From assembly GCA_026401075.1 (NCBI GenBank), contig JAPLNQ010000265.1:1-46918 (forward strand): a DNA stretch of 46,918 nucleotides, given 5' to 3'. Below the pieces are notes generated by a model. That model saw nothing but the letters and a program-made list of their open reading frames with translations. It did no database searches and had not been told where the DNA came from. This DNA comes from Planctomycetia bacterium (GTDB taxonomy: Bacteria > Planctomycetota > Planctomycetia > Pirellulales > UBA1268). A program made the translations under genes and the position numbers. This document shows, in pieces, positions 10,276 through 20,060 of this stretch (positions are counted from its first letter, which is position 1; each line of letters opens with the position of its first letter).

Positions 10276-11619
10276 ATGAAAACGGTCGGCAGTTCTACTC
10301 GCAGCTGCATGCTGGCCCTGCTCGGCTGGGGGGCGATGCATGCGCTGACGTGTGCCGCTGAGCCGATCAGCTTCAAGAGCGACGTCGCGTCCATTCTCGT
10401 GGACAACTGCATCGCCTGCCATGGACCAAAGAAGGCCGAGGGTGGGTACCGACTCGATACGTTCGAACAGCTGCGACGACCGGGTGACTCGGGCGTGGAG
10501 CCGATCATTGCTGGGGCGGCGCCCGGCGGTGAGATCCTGCGGCGGCTCGCCACGAGCGATCCCGACGAGCGGATGCCCCCGGACTCGAATCCGCTGCCAG
10601 TCGCTGCGATCGAGACGATCCGCGACTGGGTCGCCTCGGGCGGGGCGTTCGACGGAGGCAAGCCGTCCGAGTCGCTGGCGATGGTCATGCCGCCGCGCAC
10701 GCATGCGGCGGCGCCCAAGTCCTATTCCCATGCCATCCCCGTCGCCGCACTCGCCTTCACGCCCGATGGCCGACAGTTGGTGGTAGGCGGCTATCACGAG
10801 CTGCTCGTCTTCGATGCCGGCGAAGGAACGCTCCTGAAGCGGATCGGCAACCTTGGCCAGCGGATTTTCGCGATCACCTTCCTGGCAGACGGTAGGACGA
10901 TTGCCGTGGCCAGCGGGGAACCGGGCCGCGATGGCGACGTGCGGCTGGTCGACTTCGAGCAAGGGCTCGTGACCAACGTTTTCGCCCGCGCCGTCGATGT
11001 CGTGCTCGATCTCGCACCTCGTCCCCAGAGCGACCAGGTGGCAGTGGCGTCGGCCGACGGAATCGTCCGCATCATCGACGCTGCGAGCGGTGCGGAGGTG
11101 CGGGCGATCGCCAGTCATGCCGACTGGGTGAACGCCGTGGTCTGGAGCGACGACGGCAAAAAGCTGGCGTCCGCAAGCCGCGACAGGTCGGTCAAGGTCT
11201 ACGATGCCGACTCCGGAGACCTGCTCGCCAACTATCAGGATCACGGCGAGCCCGTAAGGGGCGTCGCCTTCACGGCCGATGGCAAGCAGGTGCTGTCCAT
11301 CGGAGCCGACAAGAAACTCCACCGCTGGGACATCGAGACCGTGAAAAAAGTTGCTGGAGTCGATCTGCAGGGGGAGGGATGCAAGCTCGTCCGCACCGCC
11401 GACACCGTCTCCGTGGCCAGTACCGACCGGCTGCTACGGTCAATCGACCTCGCGAAGAACGTGGTCACGCTGACCTTCAAGGGACACACGGACTGGCCCG
11501 TCGCCATCGCGGCGCACCCGGCCAGCGGCAGGATCGCCAGCGGCGCGCTCGACGGCGAGGTGCGGGTGTGGAACAGCGGCGACGGCAGCCTCGTGAAGTC
11601 GTGGATCGCCAGACCCTGA
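10276..11619 (+). CDS. Cytochrome c domain plus WD40-repeat exported protein
   Basis: A 447-residue protein, 23 bp downstream of the DUF1553 gene and probably co-transcribed, with a CAGGAG Shine-Dalgarno 5 bases before ATG 10276. After a signal peptide (cleavage near residue 28), residues 33-135 form a planctomycete PSCyt1-type domain with CIACH (Cys45, Cys48, His49) and the typical DERMPP signature. From about residue 150 to the end there are WD40-like blades, each with a DG-(K/R)-x-(L/V) strand and a D-x-x-V-(K/R)-V-(Y/W) end (for example DRSVKVYDADSGD). The repeat region probably folds into a propeller for protein contacts. The pairing of such proteins with DUF1549/1553/1501 proteins is a known planctomycete theme. 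Function is not established. Confidence 0.88.
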   Translation: MKTVGSSTRSCMLALLGWGAMHALTCAAEPISFKSDVASILVDNCIACHGPKKAEGGYRLDTFEQLRRPGDSGVEPIIAGAAPGGEILRRLATSDPDERMPPDSNPLPVAAIETIRDWVASGGAFDGGKPSESLAMVMPPRTHAAAPKSYSHAIPVAALAFTPDGRQLVVGGYHELLVFDAGEGTLLKRIGNLGQRIFAITFLADGRTIAVASGEPGRDGDVRLVDFEQGLVTNVFARAVDVVLDLAPRPQSDQVAVASADGIVRIIDAASGAEVRAIASHADWVNAVVWSDDGKKLASASRDRSVKVYDADSGDLLANYQDHGEPVRGVAFTADGKQVLSIGADKKLHRWDIETVKKVAGVDLQGEGCKLVRTADTVSVASTDRLLRSIDLAKNVVTLTFKGHTDWPVAIAAHPASGRIASGALDGEVRVWNSGDGSLVKSWIARP

Positions 11620-11640
11620 GAATCCCGCGAGGGGGTCGCG

Positions 11641-13050
11641 TTAGAGGATCGCCTCGATCGGCCGCCCCTTCGAGATCACCAGCGGCCGGCCGAACCGATC
11701 GTGCAGTTCCGTGGAGGGTGCAAACCCGAGACAGTGATGGATCGTCGCGGTGAGGTCCTGCGGTTCGACGCGGCCCTCGAGCGGAAAGCCGCCCTGCCGG
11801 TCGGACTTCCCGTAGACGACGCCGCCCTTCACGCCACCGCCTGCCAATGCGACGGAGAAGACGTGCCCCCAGTGCTCGCGTCCACCGGCGGGGTTGATCT
11901 TCGGTGAACGACCAAATTCCCCCATCCAGACGACGAGCGTCTCTTCGAGCATGCCCCGGGTGGCCAGGTCTTCCAACAGTGCCGAGTAGGCCTGATCCAT
12001 CGGCGGCATGAGTGCCTTCTTCAGTCGCTCCGTGTTCTTGGCATGCGTGTCCCAGGCCGGTGAGCCGTTGTCGTCGTCCTCCCAGCGGGTCCAGTTGACC
12101 TGCACGAGCGACACGCCCGCCTCGACCATGCGGCGGGCAAGCAACACGCTCTGTCCAAACCGGTTGCGGCCATACCGATCGCGGACGGAGGCAGTCTCCT
12201 GGTCGATGGCAAAGGCCCTGCGTGCCTCGTCGGCCCGCAGGAGATCGAGCGCCTTGGCCTGCCATGTGCTCCAACGGTTCACCGAGTCGTCATCGAGTGC
12301 CCGGAACTGCCTGTTCATCAGGTTCTGCAGGGCGAGGCGATCCTCCAAGCGGTCTGGCGTGATCTCGGTCGGCAGGGAAATGTCGGGCGGCCGGAAGTCG
12401 GGTTTGTTTGGGTCGCACATCACGAGCCAGGGATCAGCCTTGTCGCCAAGCCAGCCGGCATCCTGGCCCGGCCAGATCGACCCATCGGTGTTCCAGATAT
12501 GCTCCGGCAGGCGGATGGCACCGGGCAGCGACGAGCGGTCACCGCGAAGATGGCGAACCACGGCGGCCAGCGACGGAAAATCGTTCGGGGCGCCGGGGTT
12601 GGCGTTCTCGACGCCCTTGGGAGCATGCGGCTGGCCCGTGAGCATGTAGTAGCCGCTCGACGAGTGGGCGTTGTCGCCGGTCGCCATGGCACGCAGGACG
12701 GCGATGTGGTTGGTCAGCTTCGCTGTCAGCGGCATCAGTTCACCCACCTGAAGCCCAGGCGTGGCCGTGGAGATGACGCCGAGGTCTCCACGGATCCCCG
12801 CTGGTGCGTCCGGCTTCGGATCCCACGTCTCGTGTTGCGGCGGACCGCCGAGCATCATCAGCACGATGCACGACTTCGCCTTGCCGAATCCGGCGGCCAG
12901 ATCGCCGGCAGGCTGGGCGGCCATACTCGCGCGGGCGGCGGCGAGTGCTGGCAGGCTCATTGAGCAGACGCCCAAACCGCCGAGCCGCAGCCATTCACGC
13001 CGCGACACGCGGTCGCACAACGTTGTGTCCGGCCCCAGGAATGAAAGCAT
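11641..13050 (-). CDS. DUF1501 family protein with Tat signal
   Basis: A 469-residue protein. ATG 13050 is chosen because GGAGGG lies 6 bases upstream; the frame extends 7 codons further to a GTG at 13071. The N-terminus has a twin-arginine signal (SRREWLRLGGLG with Arg17-Arg18) and a hydrophobic Ala-rich core. The body matches DUF1501, a sulfatase/alkaline-phosphatase-superfamily-like family: MMLGGPPQHETWDPK, VNWTRWEDDDNG, and WMGEFGRSPKIN followed by GREHWG. These proteins accompany DUF1549/DUF1553 genes in planctomycetes, and here the gene converges on that pair with a 21-bp gap. A folded, possibly metal-binding Tat substrate is expected. No substrate is known. Confidence 0.9.
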   Translation of the reverse strand: MLSFLGPDTTLCDRVSRREWLRLGGLGVCSMSLPALAAARASMAAQPAGDLAAGFGKAKSCIVLMMLGGPPQHETWDPKPDAPAGIRGDLGVISTATPGLQVGELMPLTAKLTNHIAVLRAMATGDNAHSSSGYYMLTGQPHAPKGVENANPGAPNDFPSLAAVVRHLRGDRSSLPGAIRLPEHIWNTDGSIWPGQDAGWLGDKADPWLVMCDPNKPDFRPPDISLPTEITPDRLEDRLALQNLMNRQFRALDDDSVNRWSTWQAKALDLLRADEARRAFAIDQETASVRDRYGRNRFGQSVLLARRMVEAGVSLVQVNWTRWEDDDNGSPAWDTHAKNTERLKKALMPPMDQAYSALLEDLATRGMLEETLVVWMGEFGRSPKINPAGGREHWGHVFSVALAGGGVKGGVVYGKSDRQGGFPLEGRVEPQDLTATIHHCLGFAPSTELHDRFGRPLVISKGRPIEAIL

Positions 13051-13231
13051 GGTCTGCCCTCCGCCCATCACGTTCGCTTCATCGGCCCGCGGCCCGCATC
13101 ACCGTCACGATTGTACCCTCACCCCGCCTGGTGTCCCACCGACCGCGTCGACACGTGCATCCACAGCCTGCCAAGGCAGAAGAGCTTCACGCTCCAGCCG
13201 CAGGTCACTACCACTCGGATCCCGCTGTCCA

Positions 13232-16200
13232 TCACGTCCCCGGCAACGGGCGGCTGACGGGCTTCGCGGCCGGAGCCGAGCCGGAGCCCGGGGTGCGGAG
13301 GCCGCCGCCGATGCCGCCAGCACCGGCATTGAGCTGATCGAGGTCGAGGAAGCGGGCATCATCGACGTCCACGCGGTTGATCGCCCGCCAGTAGAGGATT
13401 TTCCCGGCTGAGGCGCTCGACGTGGCCGCCCCCACCTTCGCCTGCCGGTAGAGCTGCGCGTCGCTGCGGCCGTCCCCCTCGAAAACGAGCAGGTCCTTCG
13501 CCTCGCTCCAGGTGAGCCGGGCGCTCCGCGCGGTGAATGATTCTCCTTCCACAAGCACGTTGCCACCAGCGGCCATTTCGATCGAACTGCGTTTCTGCCC
13601 CGGTGCCGGTGGTGCCTGGCCGACCCCCAACACGTCGCTGGAGATGGTCACGACCCGCGGCGGCAGGCCTGCGGCAGCGCGTGGGTCGAGTGTGTCGCCC
13701 CACTTGGCGACCGGCCCCCAGATCGCCTCGACCCGCTGATGAAACTCCATCACGCGACGGTTGATGTTGCCCCGCATGCCCCGCTGAAAATCGACACCCA
13801 AGTAGGTGAGCTCGTCGGGCTGCGTCGCCGCCGGGGCCGCCGGAGTGGGGGCCGCGCCGGGCGTCTGCGGCCCGGTCGGCAGCGCCATTCCCGGCGGCTG
13901 TCCAAACCTCGTGCTCGCCAGCCGCCCTGGGCCTGTGCCCGTCACATTCCCCGTGGTGCGGTCAATGACGAGATCCCGCACGAAGAGCTGCTCGACCGAC
14001 TTGCCGCCATCCTGCGCGACCGACTCGCTCTCGATCCGCACGCCACTGCCACATGCGATCCGCGCCACGTCGGGCCGCGCTGCCGGCTGTGGCTGACCAG
14101 CTGAGAACTCAATGGGCCTGTTGAATACTACGTCGAGCGAGCCGGCCCGCACGGTCGTGCCACCGCTGATGGTCACCACGCGGTCAACAAAGCGGGCGGT
14201 GAGCCCGTCGAAGTCCATGCGTCCCTGCCAGTTCACATCGAGCGAGCCGGGCGGGGCGGCGGCCGCCGGTCCACCCACGATCGCATTCGGCGGCGTTGCG
14301 CCACCGGGCGACATGCCGCCGGTGAATCCAAACGACTCGAATCCGCCCACGCCGGCGGCCAGCGGCACCTTCAGCCTGCCGGCACCGTCCACGGTGAGCC
14401 GATTCCTGCCCCGATCAAAGTCGATGAGCGGTCCCTGCAGATCGAGTCCCCTTCCCCGCACCTCCGCCGGACGACCCGACACGATCGCCCGCGCGTCGAA
14501 CCGCGTGGGCCGCGTGAGCTGCATCTGGTCGCCGCGAATCTCCATGCCGGCTTCGGCGGCCACGTCTCGCACCGCGGCCGCAGCCTGTTCACGCGGCTCC
14601 TCCACGACGTGCACCTGCCCCTCGAGCGACATCTCCTCGAGTTCGCTCTTGTTGCCAGCCATGCTCACGAGGCCGCGGACGAGTGCCGCAGTGGCCACCA
14701 TCCTGCCGCTGCTGGGGCTCTTCTGGCCATGGGGCTTGGGCGCCACCGAACCGGCTGGATTCGCCCCAGCCGAGCCTTGTCCTGCGACGGTGGCCTGCGG
14801 CTGTGGTGCACCTCCTAGGGGCGTCGCTATCGCCGGCTCCTGATTGCGGAACCAGACCTCCATGCGATCGGTCCGCGCGGCCAATTGCTCCGCTTCCACC
14901 TCCACCATGCCGCGGGCCAGCATTCGCGTCGGCCGCACGCCCGACAGATCGGGGCCAGCGTTCCCCCCATCCACAGCAACGGCAGCCGGCGGCCCGCCGT
15001 TCGGCGAGGTCGCTTTGGCCAACTCCAACCAGAGATGCATCTCGGAGCCACTCAGCCGGCCCTGCGTCTCGACTGCAACCTCGGCATCGCCGGCGATCGA
15101 CGCCACGTGCCCGTCTCCATCCGGACGCATCCGCAGCCACTTCTGCCAGCGGGCCTGCACAGGCGGCGATCCCGCGGACCGTGTCCGCAGCCAGCCGGGC
15201 CCCACGGCCATCAACGAGCCCGGCGCGGAGGCCGGCCCCGGCACGTAGTCGATCGAGCGGGCCTCCATCTCCGTGCCGCGCGCGATAAGCGACACGGGCT
15301 CCTCGCCGTCGAGCAGGATCCGCCGCGTGGCGATCTCGTAGCCGAGCCGGGCCGCCCGGGCCTCGAGCCCGGCGCCACTCGACCGGGCGACCACCGGCGT
15401 GCCCTTGGCCTGAATCTCGAGCGGCTTCAGTTCCGACTTGCCACCCGAACCACCGGCCGCTGGTTCCTGCCGGCCGAGCATGATCGCCAGCAGTTCACAG
15501 GCGAGCTGGTCGGTCGAACCTCCGGGCACCGTGCGGACGACCTCCACCTGATCCTCGCAGGTGATCACATTGGCCGACACATTCAGACAGAGGCCGCCAC
15601 GACAGGTGACGAGCACGGGTGCCGCGTCACCGGCCGAGTCCGGCTCACCACTGGCTCGAGCTGCCGGCTGCTTCTGCCCCGGTAAGAGCCCGCCCTGCAT
15701 GCCCTCCAGTCGCAACCGCACGTCGCGGTCGAGCCGGATCGAGTCGATGCCGCCAATGCTGGGGCCCTGATCCGATGCCCCCGGGCGTGGCAGCAGCCTC
15801 GCCAAGAGTGCCCGACCACTTCCGGTTGACCGTCCATACCGAAACTGCACCATTTCCGCGGTGCGGACCTCGAACTCTTCGAGTTCCACGTCACGGGTGA
15901 CGATCTCGATGTCGTCATCGGCGCCAGGAGACGAGGGGGTGCCACGGATCGTCACCTGCCCGCGGAGGCTGCCGCCGATGAGCCGCGCGAGCCTGCCCTG
16001 CCGCAGGTCGAGCGGCTCGTCGAACTCAAGCACGGCCCCCTGAGGCACCCGTAGCACGAGTGTCCTCCCCTCGCTGCCGTCGTCCGCCACGCGGTTACGG
16101 TCAGGCAATATCACCAGCGTGCAGGGAACGAGGTTCACCCGGCCGTCAGGCAGCGCCTGATACTGTTTGAAGAGGAGCCGCATCTGCCGGCTCTCCAGCA

Positions 16201-16432
16201 TGATGGGATCCTCGCGCTCCCATGAACCCACCGGAAAGATGTCGCCCAGCGCCGCCAGCCGGCGGTCTGCCCGGGTCCGGATCGCGGCGGCCTGCTCGGG
16301 CGACAGTTCGAGCGCCTGCTGTTCGTCATGTACGCGCGGCTCCACCAACGGCACCACGGTGAGCCGGTGAAAGCCGGCCGCCGCGAGGACGATGAGAAAC
16401 ACCCGCAACGTGCGTCCGAGGCGATGTTCCAT
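13232..16432 (-). CDS. Giant LptC/OstA(LptA)-like envelope protein
   Basis: A 1066-residue protein with one N-terminal membrane anchor (RVFLIVLAAAGFHRLTVVPL, about residues 9-28) and a long repetitive, beta-rich, probably periplasmic body. Segments recall OstA/LptA beta-jellyroll repeats: VTCRGGLCLNVSANVITCEDQV, IEMAAGGNVLVEGESFTARSARL, LLVFEGDG. Gly/Pro/Ala-rich linkers separate the blocks, as near 14700 and 13850. The strongest support is position: it follows kdsC by 27 bp and kdsD just above on the same strand, where E. coli has lptC and lptA. E. coli LptC and LptA are each under 200 residues, so this would be a much enlarged LPS-transport bridge or scaffold. The LptA/C assignment is inference from order plus motif style; residue-level homology was not tested. 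Confidence 0.6.
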   Translation of the reverse strand: MEHRLGRTLRVFLIVLAAAGFHRLTVVPLVEPRVHDEQQALELSPEQAAAIRTRADRRLAALGDIFPVGSWEREDPIMLESRQMRLLFKQYQALPDGRVNLVPCTLVILPDRNRVADDGSEGRTLVLRVPQGAVLEFDEPLDLRQGRLARLIGGSLRGQVTIRGTPSSPGADDDIEIVTRDVELEEFEVRTAEMVQFRYGRSTGSGRALLARLLPRPGASDQGPSIGGIDSIRLDRDVRLRLEGMQGGLLPGQKQPAARASGEPDSAGDAAPVLVTCRGGLCLNVSANVITCEDQVEVVRTVPGGSTDQLACELLAIMLGRQEPAAGGSGGKSELKPLEIQAKGTPVVARSSGAGLEARAARLGYEIATRRILLDGEEPVSLIARGTEMEARSIDYVPGPASAPGSLMAVGPGWLRTRSAGSPPVQARWQKWLRMRPDGDGHVASIAGDAEVAVETQGRLSGSEMHLWLELAKATSPNGGPPAAVAVDGGNAGPDLSGVRPTRMLARGMVEVEAEQLAARTDRMEVWFRNQEPAIATPLGGAPQPQATVAGQGSAGANPAGSVAPKPHGQKSPSSGRMVATAALVRGLVSMAGNKSELEEMSLEGQVHVVEEPREQAAAAVRDVAAEAGMEIRGDQMQLTRPTRFDARAIVSGRPAEVRGRGLDLQGPLIDFDRGRNRLTVDGAGRLKVPLAAGVGGFESFGFTGGMSPGGATPPNAIVGGPAAAAPPGSLDVNWQGRMDFDGLTARFVDRVVTISGGTTVRAGSLDVVFNRPIEFSAGQPQPAARPDVARIACGSGVRIESESVAQDGGKSVEQLFVRDLVIDRTTGNVTGTGPGRLASTRFGQPPGMALPTGPQTPGAAPTPAAPAATQPDELTYLGVDFQRGMRGNINRRVMEFHQRVEAIWGPVAKWGDTLDPRAAAGLPPRVVTISSDVLGVGQAPPAPGQKRSSIEMAAGGNVLVEGESFTARSARLTWSEAKDLLVFEGDGRSDAQLYRQAKVGAATSSASAGKILYWRAINRVDVDDARFLDLDQLNAGAGGIGGGLRTPGSGSAPAAKPVSRPLPGT

Positions 16433-16459
16433 GAAATGGTCCGCTGGCGGGAGTCGCCG

Positions 16460-17035
16460 TCAGGCCCTCCCAAGATTCATGCCTTCGTCGATGCCCGCGC
16501 GAGGGGAGGTGTATCCGCCGACAATGCTCTCCCAACCGCCACGGGCCCGGAGCATTCGTTCGACGAGTTCGCGGACCGCGCCGCGGCCACCCGGCAGCAT
16601 GGTCACCACCGTGGCAGCAGCCCGCAATTCCTCGCAGGCGTCGGCGACGGCCGCGCCAACTCCGCACCGCGCGACCACCGGAAGATCGGGCAGGTCGTCA
16701 CCCATGAACGCCGTCTGCTCCCACGACAGCCCGCATTCCTTGATGATCGCCTCGGCAACGGCGAGCTTGTCATCGACGCCCTGCCGCACGAACTCGATCC
16801 CGAGTTCGGCGGCCCGGCGTTCCACGATGGGGCTCGACCGGCCCGTGATGATGCCCGTCCGGCCGCCGGCCCGCTGCCAGCCGCGGATGCCCAGGCCGTC
16901 GCGAATGTGGAACGTCTTCTGCTCCACGCCGTCGTCGCTCCAGGTGACGCCGCCATCGGTCAGCACGCCGTCGCAGTCGAGCAGCAGCAGCTGCACCGCG
17001 GCGAGTCGGCGGTCGAGATGGGTGGTTGGAGTCAT
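16460..17035 (-). CDS. kdsC: 3-deoxy-D-manno-octulosonate 8-phosphate phosphatase (KdsC, HAD family)
   Basis: A 191-residue protein, the usual KdsC length, from ATG 17035. HAD motif I is LLLLDCDGVLTDGG with nucleophile Asp20 and acid/base Asp22. Motif II is the Thr of IITGRSS, motif III the Lys of VDDKL, and motif IV is FMGDDLPDLP. These match the C0-cap YrbI/KdsC branch, which removes phosphate from Kdo-8-P in Kdo synthesis. The frame is open much further upstream, but that part overlaps kdsD out of frame and is Arg-rich nonsense, so the later ATG is chosen. It sits 56 bp after kdsD and 27 bp before the OstA-like gene, implying one transcript. The alternative is another small HAD phosphatase, but the context makes KdsC likely. 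Confidence 0.9.
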   Translation of the reverse strand: MTPTTHLDRRLAAVQLLLLDCDGVLTDGGVTWSDDGVEQKTFHIRDGLGIRGWQRAGGRTGIITGRSSPIVERRAAELGIEFVRQGVDDKLAVAEAIIKECGLSWEQTAFMGDDLPDLPVVARCGVGAAVADACEELRAAATVVTMLPGGRGAVRELVERMLRARGGWESIVGGYTSPRAGIDEGMNLGRA

Positions 17036-17091
17036 GGGATCGCTTTGTGACAGGGGTGTGTTCAAACGTCCGCCCGCGGAACGCCGCGGGT

Positions 17092-18186
17092 TCACGCGGC
17101 CGCGGAACCAGACAATGGCACGGTGTCGCTGCCGATCGCGGTGCCGGTCGCGTTGGCCGGTTCGGCGGGCACGAGGCCGACGAGATCGACGATATCGAGT
17201 AGGCCGAGCGGCCGACCGTCGGCATCGACCACCGGCAGTTCGCTCAGCCGCCGCGACTCGAGCACCGCCACGGCATCTCGCAGCCGCGTTCCCGCCGTCA
17301 CCGTCGTGGGCAGGCTGGTCATCACACCACGGATCGGTCCATCGATGGCGACGTCGATGCGGCGTTCGAAGAGCCGGGCCAGATCGCTGTCGGTAAAAAT
17401 GCCGGCCAGCATGCCGGCGTCGTCGATGATCATCACGGCGCCCGTCCGCCGCGACGGCAGCGGCTGCGAGAACACGGTCCGCACTGTCTCCTCCGGACGG
17501 GCCGTCCGGCACTGCGAGAGCGGCCGCATCGCGTCGTCGACCCGCATCAACTGCCTGCCCAGGCTGCCCCCGGGATGACGGGCGGCGAAATCCTCGTGTG
17601 TGAAGCGGCGCAGGCTGCTCGTGACCAGCGCCAGACTATCGCCCAGCGCCAAGAGGATCGCCGTGCTCGTGCTGGGTGCCAGGCCAAGCACGCATGCCTC
17701 GCGAATCGGGCCCGTGGCCACCACGATCTCCGCCGCGCGGCCAAGCGAACTGTCGGCCCTGCCGGTGAGAGCGATGATCTTCACTCCCGCAGCCGCGAGG
17801 TGCGGCAGGAGTCGTGTGATCTCCTCCGTCTCGCCCGACTGCGACAGGCCCAGCACGATGTCGTCGCGGCGCAACACGCCGAGGTCGCCGTGCATCGCCT
17901 CGGCCGGATGGAGAAAGTGGCTGGGGGTGCCGGTGGAGGCGAGTGTGGCCGAGATCTTCTGGGCGACGAGGCCCGCCTTCCCGATCCCCGTGACGACGAC
18001 CTTGCCGGTGCAGCCTGCGATCATCCGCACGGCCCGACAGAACGACGCGTCGAGCGCAGCGGCCATCTGCAGAACGGCGTCTCCCTCGGCGCGGAGAATC
18101 CCACGGCCATGGTCGAGCACGTCGGCGTCGGAGGGCTCCAACTGGGAGCTTCGTTCATCAATCGAAAGCGATTGGGGCGCGGTCAT
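17092..18186 (-). CDS. kdsD: D-arabinose 5-phosphate isomerase (KdsD/KpsF; SIS + two CBS domains)
   Basis: A 364-residue protein. An N-terminal SIS domain (about residues 40-190) contains VVVTGIGKAGLVAQKISATLASTG, the HPAEAMHGDLG loop and GLSQSGETEEI. Two CBS domains follow (about 215-345; e.g. TDSDLARLF and LPVVDADGRPLGLLDIVDL). This is the standard KdsD architecture, converting ribulose 5-phosphate to arabinose 5-phosphate, the first step to Kdo. It is the first gene of the kdsD-kdsC-OstA-like row. It starts at ATG 18186, about 30 residues longer at the N-terminus than E. coli KdsD. Together with KdsC it implies Kdo-containing lipopolysaccharide and a Gram-negative-type outer membrane. Confidence 0.92.
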   Translation of the reverse strand: MTAPQSLSIDERSSQLEPSDADVLDHGRGILRAEGDAVLQMAAALDASFCRAVRMIAGCTGKVVVTGIGKAGLVAQKISATLASTGTPSHFLHPAEAMHGDLGVLRRDDIVLGLSQSGETEEITRLLPHLAAAGVKIIALTGRADSSLGRAAEIVVATGPIREACVLGLAPSTSTAILLALGDSLALVTSSLRRFTHEDFAARHPGGSLGRQLMRVDDAMRPLSQCRTARPEETVRTVFSQPLPSRRTGAVMIIDDAGMLAGIFTDSDLARLFERRIDVAIDGPIRGVMTSLPTTVTAGTRLRDAVAVLESRRLSELPVVDADGRPLGLLDIVDLVGLVPAEPANATGTAIGSDTVPLSGSAAA

Positions 18187-18375
18187 GGTGGAGTCCAGCA
18201 GAGGGCATGCGCGCGGAACCGCCGCGCGGGGGCGGGACTATAGGCCGACTGGGCAAACGCCGCAACGCGTGTTTTTCCGGTGTGGAAACGGCCCGCCGGA
18301 ACGGCAGATGCTTCGTCGCTACGGCGAGGATACGCCTGAGGCTCCTCCGCATCAGCCGATTCCGGCTCCGTCATC

Positions 18376-18403
18376 TCGTGGCGGCAAGTTTTCAACTTGC
18401 CGT
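18376..18403. repeat. Half copy of the CAAGTT/AACTTG hairpin repeat
   Basis: Contains CGTGGC followed by a perfect 8-bp inverted repeat GGCAAGTT (18383-18390) - TTC - AACTTGCC (18394-18401). It matches one end of the longer elements at 20061-20135 and 22412-22484 and lies just beyond the 3' end of the aldolase gene, where it could also act as a weak transcript-end hairpin (no clear T-run). Confidence 0.7.
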
Positions 18404-18413
18404 GAAGACAGCC

Positions 18414-19457
18414 TCACGCTTTCGCATACCGCTTCGCCATCTCGTCGAGCGTGACCACCGGCACCTTGCGGGCGTTGCCCGCCTGGCCAAACTGCACCAT
18501 CCGTTCCGCGCAGACCTTCTTCATCGCCTCGCGGGCCGGCTTGAGATAGTCGCGGGGATCGAACTTCTCGGGGCTCTCCCAGAGCACCTTGCGGACGGCG
18601 CCGGTGATCGCCATGCGGCAGTCGGTGTCGACGTTGATCTTCCGCACACCGTGCTTGATGCCGCGCTGGATCTCCTCCACGGGCACGCCCCAGGTCTGCG
18701 GCATCTTGCCGCCAAACTTGTTGATGATGTCCTGCAGTGCTTGCGGCACGCTCGACGAGCCGTGCATCACAAGGTGGCAGTTGGGGAGTCGCCGGTGGAT
18801 CTCCTCGATCTGCTTCATCGCCAGCACCTCGCCGTCGGGCTTGCGAGTGAACTTGTAGGCGCCGTGGCTGGTGCCGATGGCGACGGCCAGCGCGTCGACG
18901 CCGGTGTCGGCCACGAACGATGCGGCCTCGGCGGGATCGGTGAGCAACTGATCGTGCGAGAGCTGCCCCTCGGCGCCGTGGCCGTCCTCCGCCTCGCCGT
19001 GGCCGCTCTCCAGCGAACCGAGGCAGCCGAGTTCACCCTCCACCGACACGCCCCGCGCGTGGGCCATCTTCACGACCTCCTTCGTCACCTTGACGTTGTA
19101 GTCGTAGTCGGCCGGCGTCTTGCCATCCTCCTTGAGCGACCCGTCCATCATCACACTGGTGAACCCGTTGTCGATCGCGCTCACGCACGTGGCAGTCGAG
19201 TTGCCATGGTCCTGGTGCATCGCGATGGGGATCCACGGATAGAGCTCGGCGGCGGCGAGCATCAGGTGGCGGAGGTAGTTGTCTTGGCTGAAGCTGCGGG
19301 CACCGCGGGACGCCTGCACGATCACCGGCGACTCCGTCTCCTTGGCCGCTTCCATGATCGACTGGATCTGCTCCATGTCGTTGACGTTGAAGGCGGCGAT
19401 GCCATACCCGTTCTCGGCGGCGTGATCGAGCAGGATGCGCATGGGTACGAGCGGCAT
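18414..19457 (-). CDS. fba: Fructose-bisphosphate aldolase, class II
   Basis: A 347-residue protein from ATG 19457 with GGAG 8 bases upstream, a normal length for the family. Conserved motifs are [11 protein letters not shown] near the start, AMHQDHG (Zn-binding His and catalytic-region Asp), [18 protein letters not shown] (Zn His), MHGSSSVP, and [12 protein letters not shown] with the phosphate/Schiff-free binding loop. It cleaves fructose 1,6-bisphosphate to DHAP and glyceraldehyde 3-phosphate in glycolysis and gluconeogenesis. An His/Glu/Gly-rich insert ([14 protein letters not shown]) follows the ELGCLG motif, as in the long (FbaA/CbbA) forms. It is divergent from the DUF454 gene with a 146-bp gap that should hold both promoters. 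The frame is open to 19601, but those extra residues are not family-like. Confidence 0.95.
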   Translation of the reverse strand: MPLVPMRILLDHAAENGYGIAAFNVNDMEQIQSIMEAAKETESPVIVQASRGARSFSQDNYLRHLMLAAAELYPWIPIAMHQDHGNSTATCVSAIDNGFTSVMMDGSLKEDGKTPADYDYNVKVTKEVVKMAHARGVSVEGELGCLGSLESGHGEAEDGHGAEGQLSHDQLLTDPAEAASFVADTGVDALAVAIGTSHGAYKFTRKPDGEVLAMKQIEEIHRRLPNCHLVMHGSSSVPQALQDIINKFGGKMPQTWGVPVEEIQRGIKHGVRKINVDTDCRMAITGAVRKVLWESPEKFDPRDYLKPAREAMKKVCAERMVQFGQAGNARKVPVVTLDEMAKRYAKA

Positions 19458-19603
19458 GGGAGTGTCTCCGATGGTGGGCGGGAAGGTCTGGACTGGTGGG
19501 GGCCGCAGGTCGGCCCCAGATCGATTGAACGAGATCATACGGAAAAAACAGGCGTGGTAGAATCCCGGCAGCACGACCGCCCAGACTGCCGGATGCTGCA
19601 CGC

Positions 19604-20029
19604 ATGGACCTCCGCCCCACCACCGATCCGTTCACGAGCTTTCTCTACGTTGCCGGGGGCTGGCTCTGCATGGGGCTCGCCGTGGTGGGGGCCCTGCTCC
19701 CCCTCGTACCGACGACCCCCTTTCTGCTGCTGGCGAGCTGGTGTTTCTATCGTGGATCGCCCCGCATCCACGCCTGGCTCCACCGCTCAAAGTGGTTTGG
19801 TCCCACGCTCGATGATTGGCAGCACTACCACGGCATCCGACAAACGATGAAGCGACGCGCCATTGTGATGGTGGTCGCCGTCGTCGGCTGCAGCCTGCTG
19901 CTCAACAGCCTGCCCGGGTGGCTCCGGTACATCGCTCTGGCCGCCGTGGCGATCGGGCTGTACGTGATCTGGACCGTGCCCACGCTGCCCGACGACGCGC
20001 CGCGTGCACCGCGCACGAGCGTGGAGTGA
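19604..20029 (+). CDS. DUF454 (YbaN family) inner-membrane protein
   Basis: A 141-residue membrane protein with two N-terminal hydrophobic segments ([36 protein letters not shown]) and a hydrophobic C-terminal half ([16 protein letters not shown] and [19 protein letters not shown]). The signature [13 protein letters not shown] followed by the Arg/Ser-rich loop and [11 protein letters not shown] is the DUF454 hallmark; the E. coli homologue is YbaN, of unknown function. It is divergent from fba and is followed by a repeat element and a convergent MFS gene. No function can be assigned from context. Confidence 0.85.
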   Translation: MDLRPTTDPFTSFLYVAGGWLCMGLAVVGALLPLVPTTPFLLLASWCFYRGSPRIHAWLHRSKWFGPTLDDWQHYHGIRQTMKRRAIVMVVAVVGCSLLLNSLPGWLRYIALAAVAIGLYVIWTVPTLPDDAPRAPRTSVE

Positions 20030-20060
20030 TGCGCCCGCCAGTCGCATCTCTGCAGCAATG

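Noticed and set aside
16460..17512. 350-residue version of KdsC
   Set aside because: The first 159 residues are Arg-rich and overlap kdsD; KdsC is normally about 190 residues, matching the ATG at 17035.
18207..19850. 547-codon plus-strand frame over the aldolase
   Set aside because: Shadow of fba; the His/Leu/Arg-rich composition is typical of antisense frames here and it spans two real genes.
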